This document shows positions 50,172 to 56,997 of a DNA stretch of 61,328 nucleotides, in pieces; position 1 is the first letter of the stretch, and the number at the start of each line of letters is the position of its first letter. Location: the NCBI GenBank assembly GCA_947577075.1, contig CANPTW010000012.1:1-61328 (forward strand), read 5' to 3'. Origin of the DNA: an uncultured Oscillibacter sp. (lineage in GTDB: Bacteria; Bacillota; Clostridia; Oscillospirales; Oscillospiraceae). Position numbers and translations under genes: made by a program. The notes under the pieces were generated by a model that was not told the DNA's origin, made no database searches, and worked only from the letters and a program-made list of their open reading frames with translations.

Positions 50172-51017
50172 ATGAAACCCCTGGTATTTCAAACGGACTT
50201 CGGGATGGAGGACGGCGCGGTAAGCGCAATGTACGGCGTGGCCTATGGCGTGGAGGGCGGGCTGAACATCTCGGACCTGACCCACGGCATCACGCCCTAC
50301 GACATCTGGCAGGCCAGCTACCGCCTGGTTCAGACCGTGCGCTACTGGCCGGAGGGGACGGTGTTCGTCTCGGTGGTGGACCCCGGCGTGGGCTCCACCC
50401 GCCGCAGCATCGTGGTCAAGACCGCCACCGGCCAGCTCATCGTAACCCCCGACAACGGGACCCTGACCCACATCAAGCGGAAATACGGCATTGCCGAGGC
50501 CAGGACCATCGACGAGACGGTAAACCGCCTGGCGGGCTCCGAGGAGAGCTATACCTTCCACGGCCGGGACGTCTACGCCTACACGGGGGCGCGCCTTGCC
50601 GCGGGGATCATCGACTTCGAGCAGGTGGGCCCCGCCGTGGCGCCGGAGTCCGTGATCGAGCTTCCCGTGGTGGAGCCCGTGTGCCGCGGGGACCGGGTGG
50701 AGGGCACCATCGACGTGCTGGACATCCGCTTCGGCAGCCTCTGGACGAACATTCCCCGGGAAATGTTCAAATCCCTGGGGATCCAGGTGGGACAGCGGGC
50801 GGAGCTGACCATCACGAACGACACCCGCACCATCTACCGCAACACCATGATTTACGCCCAGTCCTTCGCCGGGGTCTTTGTGGGCGAGCCCCTCATTTAC
50901 GTCAACTCCCTGGACTGCATGGCCGTGGCCATCAACCAGGGCAGCTTTGCCAAGGCTTACAACATCGGAACCGGAAACAGCTGGCACATCGCCATCGGCC
51001 CCGATTCCAGGGCATAA
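50172..51017 (+). CDS. SAM hydrolase (adenosine-forming), DUF62 family, copy 1
   Basis: 281 aa. DUF62 proteins related to SAM-dependent halogenases use water to turn S-adenosylmethionine into adenosine and methionine. The substrate loop starts QTDFG. The conserved triad seen in SAM hydrolases is present: Asp70 (VSVVDPGVG), Arg77 and His130 (FHGRDVYA). The D9, N95 and late N-containing strands also fit. It lacks the extra loop typical of fluorinases and chlorinases. GGAGAAGGA precedes the ATG. Product adenosine could feed the operon's nucleoside hydrolase. Confidence 0.9.
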   Translation: MKPLVFQTDFGMEDGAVSAMYGVAYGVEGGLNISDLTHGITPYDIWQASYRLVQTVRYWPEGTVFVSVVDPGVGSTRRSIVVKTATGQLIVTPDNGTLTHIKRKYGIAEARTIDETVNRLAGSEESYTFHGRDVYAYTGARLAAGIIDFEQVGPAVAPESVIELPVVEPVCRGDRVEGTIDVLDIRFGSLWTNIPREMFKSLGIQVGQRAELTITNDTRTIYRNTMIYAQSFAGVFVGEPLIYVNSLDCMAVAINQGSFAKAYNIGTGNSWHIAIGPDSRA

Positions 51018-51030
51018 GGAGGGAACCCCT

Positions 51031-51897
51031 ATGCGCGCAATTCTCATCCAGACCGATTTCGGGCCGGACCATCTCTCCGCCTCCGCCATGGTCGGCGTCT
51101 GCCGGGGCGTCTGCCCGGAGCTGCCGATCTACGAGGCCACCCATATGATCCGGCAGTTCGACGTGCTGAACGCCTCGGACGCGCTGATGTACAATCTGCC
51201 CTTCTGGAAGGAAACGGTGTTCGTCTCCGTGGTGGACCCCGGCGTGGGCACGCGGCGCCGGTCCTGCGCCGCCAGGCTGCGGGACGGAAACTTTATCGTG
51301 ACGCCGGACAACGGCACGCTGACCTATGTCAAGCAGCGCTGGGGCATAGAGGAGGTCCGGGAGATTGACGAGACGGTCAACCGCTTCAAGTCCACCCGGG
51401 ACATCTATGTCTTCCACGGCCGGGACGTTTACGCCTACTGCGCGGCCCGCCTGGCCTCCGGCGTGATCTCCTTTGAGGAGGTGGGTCCCGCCTATCCGGT
51501 GGAGGACATTGTGGAGGCCCCGTATACCGTTCCGGAAATCGGCCCGGAGGGCTTCCTCACCGGCATGGTCGTTGAGGCGTCGGAGCACTTTGGGCTGGTG
51601 AACAGCAACATTCCCTTCTCCTGGCTGGCCCAAAAGGGCATCCGTTACGGAACGCCGGTGGATGTGGAAATTCTCCACAAGGAGCATGCCGCCTTCTCCG
51701 GAACGCTGGCGGTGGAGCGCTCCTTCGGCTATGTGGCGCCCCATGACGCGCTGGTTATGCAAAGCGAGATTGGGACCGTCTCCCTGGGGGAGAACCTGGG
51801 GAATTTCGTAACCCGCTACAACCTGGGCTTTGGCCGCGCGTGGACCATCCGGCTGAGAAAGTCGGAGGGCGTTCCGGCGGACGGCGGCGCGGGTTGA
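51031..51897 (+). CDS. SAM hydrolase (adenosine-forming), DUF62 family, copy 2
   Basis: 288 aa paralogue of the preceding protein, starting at ATG 51031 behind AAGGAGGG, 13 bases after copy 1. It keeps QTDFG, Asp69 (VSVVDPGVG), Arg76 and the FHGRDVYAY histidine, so both copies look catalytically intact. The two differ clearly in the N-terminal third and in the C-terminal beta-barrel domain. That suggests a mixed trimer or different substrates rather than a recent duplicate. Last gene of the operon, followed by a terminator. Confidence 0.9.
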   Translation: MRAILIQTDFGPDHLSASAMVGVCRGVCPELPIYEATHMIRQFDVLNASDALMYNLPFWKETVFVSVVDPGVGTRRRSCAARLRDGNFIVTPDNGTLTYVKQRWGIEEVREIDETVNRFKSTRDIYVFHGRDVYAYCAARLASGVISFEEVGPAYPVEDIVEAPYTVPEIGPEGFLTGMVVEASEHFGLVNSNIPFSWLAQKGIRYGTPVDVEILHKEHAAFSGTLAVERSFGYVAPHDALVMQSEIGTVSLGENLGNFVTRYNLGFGRAWTIRLRKSEGVPADGGAG

Positions 51898-51940
51898 CCC
51901 GGGCCCCGGGCTCGTTCAGTTTTCATTGTCAAAAAGTATC

Positions 51941-51978
51941 ACAGGCAGGACGGATTGTACGATCCGTCCTGCCTGTTT
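51941..51978 (+). terminator. Terminator of the nucleoside hydrolase/SAM hydrolase operon
   Basis: 15-bp perfect stem (51941-51955 with 51962-51976), a 6-base loop and a short T run continuing TTTAATT. Confidence 0.85.
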
Positions 51979-51984
51979 AATTGT

Positions 51985-52014
51985 AAAAGAAAACCACCGA
52001 CAATGCCGGTGGTT
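51985..52014 (-). terminator. Terminator after the YjjG-type gene
   Basis: 8-bp stem (52014-52007 with 51999-51992), a 7-base loop and a T-rich run (TTTTCTTTT) on the minus strand, about 70 bases past the stop. Confidence 0.7.
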
Positions 52015-52085
52015 ATGATTGGTTTGTTCGGCTTAAAAGAACGGCGCGCCATGCCGCTCTTTGCCGGGCGCTTCGGGCCCGCTGT

Positions 52086-52769
52086 TCACGCAATTTCCAG
52101 CAGCTCCCGCAGATCTGCGATCTCATAGTCCACCCGCAGACCCTCCCGCCGCCGCTTTCCCGCCGGGTTGAACCAGCAGCAGGGGAGTCCGGCGTTGTTG
52201 GCCCCCTGGACGTCCGTGGCCAGGGAGTCCCCGATTACCAGGGCGTTTTCCTCCGTCATGCCGGGAAGGCGGCGGCGCACATAGTCGAAATATGCCCGGT
52301 CGGGCTTGGCGGCCCCAGCCTCCTCGGAGATGAAGGCGGCCTCGAAGAGCTCCGCGAACACGCTGCCCCGCAGGCGGCTCCGCTGGACGGAGGCCACGGC
52401 GTTGGTGATGATGTACATGTTATGACCCCGCTTCTTCAGCTCCCGGCAGACCGCCTCCGCGTGGGGCAGGGGATAGACCCCCTCTCCCAGGGCGGCCAGG
52501 TAGTCCCGGTTGCACGCCGCCGGGTCCCGCTCCAGGTCCAGGGCCTTCAAAAAGCGGACATAGCGCTCCAGGGTGACGAACTCCTTGGTTGCCTCGCCCC
52601 GGTCAAAGGCGGCCCAGAGTTCCAGATTGATTTCGTGGTAAAGGCGGTAAAGCTCCGGGGTATAGGGAATGCCGTGGGTCCGGCACATGTGTTCAAAGGC
52701 CCGGGAGGAAGCTTTGGGGAAATCGAAGAGCGTGTCGTCCGCGTCAAAGAGAAGGTAGGGGTACCTCAT
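52086..52769 (-). CDS. yjjG: HAD family pyrimidine 5'-nucleotidase, YjjG type
   Basis: 227 aa. HAD motif I is LLFDADDTLFDFPKA, a form typical of YjjG, which removes phosphate from non-canonical pyrimidine nucleotides. Motif II is YIITNAV. The lysine motif is AGAAKPDRAYFDYV, and motif III/IV is VIGDSLATDVQGANNAG. The length is standard. It probably helps clean the nucleotide pool. GAAAGGA precedes the ATG. Single gene convergent with the SAM hydrolase operon. Confidence 0.9.
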   Translation of the reverse strand: MRYPYLLFDADDTLFDFPKASSRAFEHMCRTHGIPYTPELYRLYHEINLELWAAFDRGEATKEFVTLERYVRFLKALDLERDPAACNRDYLAALGEGVYPLPHAEAVCRELKKRGHNMYIITNAVASVQRSRLRGSVFAELFEAAFISEEAGAAKPDRAYFDYVRRRLPGMTEENALVIGDSLATDVQGANNAGLPCCWFNPAGKRRREGLRVDYEIADLRELLEIA

Positions 52770-52825
52770 ATCGTTCCGTCCTTTCTGGAGAGCCGGTTTT
52801 GCAAAGCGGCGGTCTGACCGCTTCT

Positions 52826-52854
52826 ATTCTACCACGCCCGGCGGGAAAAGACAA
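52826..52854 (-). promoter_or_regulatory. Promoter for the YjjG-type gene
   Basis: Minus strand TTGTCT (52854-52849), a 17-base spacer and TAGAAT (52831-52826). Confidence 0.55.
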
Positions 52855-52904
52855 TCACCCATTCTGCCCCCCGGCCATACCATGGAGCGAGGGGGAGTGT
52901 TGAG

Positions 52905-53729
52905 ATGAAGAAAAGCTTTGGCGTTATCGGCGGGGACCGCCGCCAGGCGGAGCTGGCCCGGCTGCTGGCCGGGGACGGCCATTCCGTCCGCACCTATGGC
53001 CTGGACCGCTGGAAGCCCGTGGGGGCGGACACGCTGGACCATGCCGTCTCCGCCGATGTGGTGATTCTGCCTCTGCCCCTGTGCAAGGGCGAGGGGGTTT
53101 TGAACTGCGAGGAGGGAGCGGTGCCCACGGCGGATCTCTTCCGCCTCCTGCGGCCCCGGCAGCGGATTCTGGCGGGCCAGGTGCGCCCCCAGCAGCACCG
53201 GGAGGCGGAGGCCCTGGGCCTGACGGTGGAGGACTACTTCCTCCGAGAGGAGCTGGCCGTCGCCAACGCCGCCGCCACGGCGGAGGGAGCCATCCAGACC
53301 GCCATGGAGCGGCTGGACCGGACCCTCCTCGGTATGGACTGCCTGGTGATCGGCTTCGGCCGCATCGGGAAGCTGTTGAGCTGCCGCCTCCACGGCCTGG
53401 GGGCCCGCGTTACGGCCACGGCCAGGCGGCCGGAGGACCTGGCCTGGATCCGGGCCTATGGCTACCGGGCCCTGGAAACCGGAAACCTGGACGGCTGCCT
53501 GAGTTCCTTCGGCGCGGTGTTCAACACGGTTCCCTCTCCCGTCCTGCCTGGGCCGCTGGCGGCCCAGCTGCCGGGGGACTGCCTTTTGATGGACCTGGCC
53601 TCTGTCCGGGGCATAGAAGCAGCGCCGGGAGGACCGGAGGTGCTCTGGGCCCGCTCTCTGCCGGGACGGCTGGCGCCCCTTTCGGCAGCGGCGGCAATTC
53701 GGGACGCGGTGTATCATCAAATTGCCTGA
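52905..53729 (+). CDS. dpaA: Dipicolinate synthase subunit A
   Basis: 274 aa, slightly short for the family. With DpaB it makes dipicolinic acid in the mother cell, the calcium-binding compound of the spore core. The N-terminal domain has FGVIGGDRRQAELARLLA. A central Rossmann domain (LLGMDCLVIGFGRIGKLLS) binds NAD(P). It ends with LMDLASVRGIE and a PGRLAPLSAAAAIRD motif, all typical of DpaA/SpoVFA. A weak mother-cell (sigma-K-like) promoter, AC-17-CATACCATG at 52857-52884, is possible. dpaB follows after an unusual 355-base gap. Confidence 0.94.
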   Translation: MKKSFGVIGGDRRQAELARLLAGDGHSVRTYGLDRWKPVGADTLDHAVSADVVILPLPLCKGEGVLNCEEGAVPTADLFRLLRPRQRILAGQVRPQQHREAEALGLTVEDYFLREELAVANAAATAEGAIQTAMERLDRTLLGMDCLVIGFGRIGKLLSCRLHGLGARVTATARRPEDLAWIRAYGYRALETGNLDGCLSSFGAVFNTVPSPVLPGPLAAQLPGDCLLMDLASVRGIEAAPGGPEVLWARSLPGRLAPLSAAAAIRDAVYHQIA

Positions 53730-53867
53730 AATGGGCGTGGCAGCCCTCTCAAATCCGCTGCGTTCCCGGCATGGAAACAAAGCCCGAACTCCACAGCAAA
53801 CGGGGCGCCCCGCAAAGAGCGGACCCGCCTTCCGGGGGCCCGCCGGGTTCCGCCTCGTCTGCTGTAC

Positions 53868-54059
53868 TATAGTCAGCACAGTTGAAAAGAGTCCAAAGGA
53901 TTCTTTTCCATACGGCGCTGTTTTACAGCGCCGTAAGCCGCGCGAGCGGCTCACGGTGCTTGCCTTCATAGGAAACGCACAGGCGCTTTGCGTCTCGGCG
54001 GGCCTATGGCCCGCCGGTTGAAAAGAAGTGTATGCTTCTTTTCAGCTGCGTTGACTATA
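53868..54059. mobile_element. MITE-like multi-hairpin element between dpaA and dpaB
   Basis: 192 bases bounded by imperfect terminal inverted repeats of about 24 bases (20 matches), beginning TATAGTCA and ending TGACTATA. The outer TA could be a target duplication of Tc1/IS630 type. Five internal perfect or near-perfect hairpins have arms at 53884/53898, 53912/53926, 53936/53946, 53997/54008 and 54020/54035. It has no gene. It would be transcribed within the dpaAB message. The mobile origin is inferred from structure, since only one copy is seen. Confidence 0.6.
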
Positions 54060-54093
54060 CATCTTATTTTATTGGAAGAACGAGGTGACCTGT

Positions 54094-54669
54094 ATGCGCA
54101 AGGAACGGGTCGGTTTTGCCGTCTGCGGCTCCTTCTGCACCCATGAGAAAGTGCTGAAGGCGCTGGAGGCGCTGGCGGGGATCTATGAGACGGTGATTCC
54201 CATCGTCTCGGAGATTTCCGCCTTTACGGATACACGCTTCGGCACGTCGGAGGACCTGCTGGAGCGGCTGGAGGACCTGACGGGGAACGATGTGCTGCTG
54301 GATATCCCGTCGGTGGAGCCCATCGGGCCCAAGGGCCTGCTGGACGTTCTGGTCATCGCGCCGGCCACCGGCAACACCATCGCCAAGCTGGCGGCGGGCA
54401 TTGCGGACACGTCGGTGACCATGGCGGCCAAATCCCATCTGCGGAACGGCCGCCCGGTGGTGCTGGCGGTGTCCAGCAACGACGGCCTGGCGGCGGGGGC
54501 AAAGAACATCGGCGAGCTGCTGGTCCGGCGGAATTTCTATTTCGTGCCCTTCGGGCAGGACAACGCCGCCCAGAAGCCCAGCTCCCTGGTGGCGGACTTT
54601 GAAAAGCTGCCGGAGACGGTGGATGCCGCATTGCGGGGAGAACAGCTTCAGCCGATTTTGCTGCGGTGA
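54094..54669 (+). CDS. dpaB: Dipicolinate synthase subunit B
   Basis: 191 aa flavoprotein-fold subunit (SpoVFB). It starts KERVGFAVCGSFCTHEK and contains VLVIAPATGNTIAKLAAGI, MAAKSHLRNGRPVVLAVSSNDGL and FVPFGQDN, all characteristic. It completes dihydrodipicolinate oxidation to dipicolinate with DpaA. The ATG at 54094 has GAGGTGA 6 bases upstream; a GTG at 54085 overlaps that ribosome site. It shows that the host forms endospores. Confidence 0.95.
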   Translation: MRKERVGFAVCGSFCTHEKVLKALEALAGIYETVIPIVSEISAFTDTRFGTSEDLLERLEDLTGNDVLLDIPSVEPIGPKGLLDVLVIAPATGNTIAKLAAGIADTSVTMAAKSHLRNGRPVVLAVSSNDGLAAGAKNIGELLVRRNFYFVPFGQDNAAQKPSSLVADFEKLPETVDAALRGEQLQPILLR

Positions 54670-54679
54670 AAGAGAAGAA

Positions 54680-54703
54680 GGGGAGAGGCGTCGGCCTCTC
54701 CCC
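54680..54703. terminator. Hairpin between dpaB and the SASP gene
   Basis: 10-bp perfect stem (54680-54689 with 54694-54703) and a 4-base loop between two converging genes. A pyrimidine-rich run follows on both strands. Confidence 0.7.
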
Positions 54704-54722
54704 TCCTCGTTCCAGCGGGAAG

Positions 54723-54920
54723 TTACAGGGACTTCTCGTAGGACTCGATCATCTTCTTGACCATCTGGCCGCCGACAGAGCCGGCCTCGCGGCTGGTCAG
54801 GTCACCGTTGTAGCCTTCCTTCAGGTTGACGCCGACCTCGGAAGCAGCCTCCATCTTAAACTTATCCATAGCGCTGCGGGCCTCGGGGACATTGAGCTTG
54901 TTGGTATTCTTGCTAGACAT
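54723..54920 (-). CDS. Small acid-soluble spore protein, alpha/beta type
   Basis: 65 aa, the family length. It coats and protects spore DNA and is degraded at germination. The GPR protease site lies in FKMEAASEVGV. The DNA-binding parts are EGYNGDLTSREAGSVGGQMVKKMI. AAGGAG lies 9 bases before the ATG. It would normally be made in the forespore under sigma-G; I could not define a convincing sigma-G promoter. Confidence 0.96.
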   Translation of the reverse strand: MSSKNTNKLNVPEARSAMDKFKMEAASEVGVNLKEGYNGDLTSREAGSVGGQMVKKMIESYEKSL

Positions 54921-55340
54921 AATCCATTTCTCCTTTTCATCAAATCATACTCAAATGGGTCACTGGGTATCGCGAGCATAGTTTGACTCGAAACCTGGGG
55001 AATATGCCGACTTCCTGGCGGTAATTTTTTCTTGAACGCCTTTGCGCGGCATGTGGCGTTCCTGCTTCCCGCTCCGGACAGGACGCAGGACACATTATAT
55101 ATTATATGATAACCAATACCCCGGACGCCGCACGCGATATACCGCGCAAAAACGCATACACTATGGGAACCCTCAAAAAAACCGGATGGCGGACCGGAGG
55201 ACACAGGCGGCGCATAAGGGCTTTTGCAGGGGCCGCGTTTCCTCAAAATTTCGGGCGTTTTGCGGCACAAACGGTCGATCCGGACCGCCTTTTTGCGGGT
55301 TGGAATTTTAGGAAGACGGCAAAAAGCGGTAAATATGGAA
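54921..55340. other. Non-coding stretch upstream of the SASP and DUF3798 genes
   Basis: About 420 bases between divergent genes. It should hold the SASP promoter. An AT-rich patch (TTATATATTATAT) lies near 55094-55108. Short frames exist, but none has a convincing ribosome site plus recognisable protein. I see no RNA gene or riboswitch here. Confidence 0.4.
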
Positions 55341-55347
55341 AATAAGG

Positions 55348-55375
55348 TTGACAAACCCAGGATTTTTGCTACAAT
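55348..55375 (+). promoter_or_regulatory. Promoter for the DUF3798 transporter operon
   Basis: Perfect TTGACA (55348-55353), a 16-base spacer and TACAAT (55370-55375). Confidence 0.8.
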
Positions 55376-55386
55376 AGATAAGGTTC

Positions 55387-55428
55387 AAAAGGCGTACGCC
55401 TTTTTTCATGGCTTGCTTGCAAGCCATG
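55387..55428 (+). promoter_or_regulatory. Leader with a terminator-like hairpin and a second perfect hairpin
   Basis: Hairpin 1 (55387-55404, AAAAGGC/GCCTTTT arms) is directly followed by further T residues, giving T8 in total, like an intrinsic terminator only about 10 bases after the predicted start. Hairpin 2 (55407-55416 with 55419-55428) has a perfect 10-bp stem and two-base loop. Together they look like an attenuator or an RNA thermosensor-like leader. Confidence 0.5.
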
Positions 55429-55476
55429 ATGTATCGGTGTGTGCGCCGGACGAAACAAAAAATTTGGAGGTTCGAA

Positions 55477-56772
55477 ATGAAGAAGTTTTTCAGCATGCTG
55501 CTTGCGCTTGTAATGCTGCTTGCGCTGGCAGGCTGCGGCGGCGGCGACGCTCCCGCGCAGGACCAGGGCGGCGCCTCTGACGCCGGCCAGACCCAGCAGG
55601 GCGGGGACGAAGGCGACACCGCCGCTCCCGAGGGCGGAATGGGCGATTACCACATCGGTATTGTCACCGGCTCCGTCTCTCAGTCCGAGGACGACCGCCG
55701 CGGCGCCGAGGCCTTCCAGGCCAAGTACGGCGAGGATAAGGTCACCCTGGCCATCTACCCCGACAACTTCACCGAGGAGCTGGAAACTACCATCCAGACC
55801 ATCGTCAACATGTCCGACGATCCCCTGATGAAGGCCGTCATTGTCAACCAGTCCATCCCCGGCACCACCGAGGCGTTCCGCCAGATCAAGGAGCGCCGCC
55901 CCGACATCCTCTGCATTGCCGGCGAGGCGCACGAGGATCTGCCCGAGATCGGTTCCGCCGCCGACCTGGTCTGCAACAACGACTTCGTCTCCCGCGGCTA
56001 CCTGATCATCCGCACCGCGCATGAGCTGGGCGCGGACACCTTTGTTCACATCTCCTTCCCCCGCCACATGGCCTATGAGACTATGAGCCGCCGTGTGGCC
56101 GTCATGCAGGAGGCCTGCAAGGAATTCGGCATGGAGTTCGTTCTGGAGACCGCTCCCGACCCGACCTCCGACGTCGGCATTCCCGGCGCCCAGGCCTATA
56201 TCCTGGAGAACGTTCCCGCCTGGGTCCAGAAGTACGGCGAGAATGCCGCCTACTTCTGCACCAACGACGCCCACACCGAGCCCCTGCTGAAGCAGCTGTT
56301 CAAGTACGGCGGCTATTTCATCGAGGCCGACCTGCCCTCTCCTCTGATGGGCTATCCCGGCGCTCTGGGCCTGGACCTGACCGAGGAGGCCGGAGACTTT
56401 GAGAAGATCCTGGCCAAGGTGGAGTCCGCTGTCTCCGCCACCACCACCGACTCCGGCGTCAGCGGCGAGAACCGCTTCGGCACCTGGGCCTACTCCTATG
56501 GCTACACCCTGTCCGCCGGCCTGGCCGAGCATGCCAAGAACGTGATTGAAGGCGCCAGCGACATCACCGATATGGACGATGTGGCCGCCGCCCTCCAGAT
56601 CTACTCCCCCGAGGCGGAGTGGAACGGCTCCGGCTACACCAACGCCACCACCGGAGTCAAGAGCGACAACGTCTTCCTGATCTATCAGGACACCTATATC
56701 ATGGGCAATCCCGGCCATTATATGGGTTCCACCCAGGTGGAAGTGCCCGAGAAGTACTACACCGTCAGCTGA
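55477..56772 (+). CDS. DUF3798 family solute-binding lipoprotein
   Basis: 431 aa. The lipoprotein signal peptide ends in LLALAGC (lipidated Cys), followed by an acidic Gly/Gln/Asp-rich linker. The mature part matches DUF3798 (YHIGIVTGSVSQSEDD, AIYPDNFTEELETTI, YFCTNDAHTEPLLKQL), a binding-protein-like family linked to RbsA-type transporters. The ATG at 55477 has TTTGGAGG upstream; an in-frame ATG at 55408 lies inside the leader hairpins and is rejected. It should feed the ATPase and two permeases encoded next. The ligand is unknown. Confidence 0.9.
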   Translation: MKKFFSMLLALVMLLALAGCGGGDAPAQDQGGASDAGQTQQGGDEGDTAAPEGGMGDYHIGIVTGSVSQSEDDRRGAEAFQAKYGEDKVTLAIYPDNFTEELETTIQTIVNMSDDPLMKAVIVNQSIPGTTEAFRQIKERRPDILCIAGEAHEDLPEIGSAADLVCNNDFVSRGYLIIRTAHELGADTFVHISFPRHMAYETMSRRVAVMQEACKEFGMEFVLETAPDPTSDVGIPGAQAYILENVPAWVQKYGENAAYFCTNDAHTEPLLKQLFKYGGYFIEADLPSPLMGYPGALGLDLTEEAGDFEKILAKVESAVSATTTDSGVSGENRFGTWAYSYGYTLSAGLAEHAKNVIEGASDITDMDDVAAALQIYSPEAEWNGSGYTNATTGVKSDNVFLIYQDTYIMGNPGHYMGSTQVEVPEKYYTVS

Positions 56773-56793
56773 CAATCAGTGTGTTTCACGGAA

Positions 56794-56825
56794 CGGGGAG
56801 GAGGGCCTGTCCTCCTCCCCGCTTT
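56794..56825 (+). terminator. Hairpin after the DUF3798 gene
   Basis: 11-bp perfect stem (56794-56804 with 56811-56821) followed by CTTT. It probably gives partial termination, keeping the lipoprotein more abundant than the transporter. Confidence 0.6.
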
Positions 56826-56837
56826 CCAATCAAAGAA

Positions 56838-56908
56838 CCTGTACTCACAATTGGGGAAGGCCCGCCGGGCCTCCCGCCCCTCCGGCGTTCCCTGATTATG
56901 AATACAGG
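56838..56908. repeat. Interspersed intergenic repeat with terminal inverted repeats, copy 2
   Basis: Bounded by CCTGTACTCA (56838-56847) and TGAATACAGG (56899-56908). Its right end matches copy 1 at 43916-44060 closely. The arms extend inward (TTGGGGAA against TTCCCTGA), so the whole 71 bases can fold as one long imperfect hairpin. Confidence 0.65.
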
Positions 56909-56997
56909 TTTCCGGCTTTATTTGCGAAAGCCGGCGGAATGGGACCGGCAGTCCGGCAGGCGCCGGGCTTGGGGAAGAAAATAGGAAGGGTGGATCT

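Noticed and set aside
55042..55345. Three overlapping short frames upstream of the DUF3798 gene
   Set aside because: None has a ribosome site or family match, and they overlap each other in different frames.
55408..55476. Earlier in-frame ATG of the DUF3798 gene
   Set aside because: It lies inside the leader hairpins and would place 23 polar residues before a normal lipoprotein signal peptide; the ATG at 55477 has a strong ribosome site.
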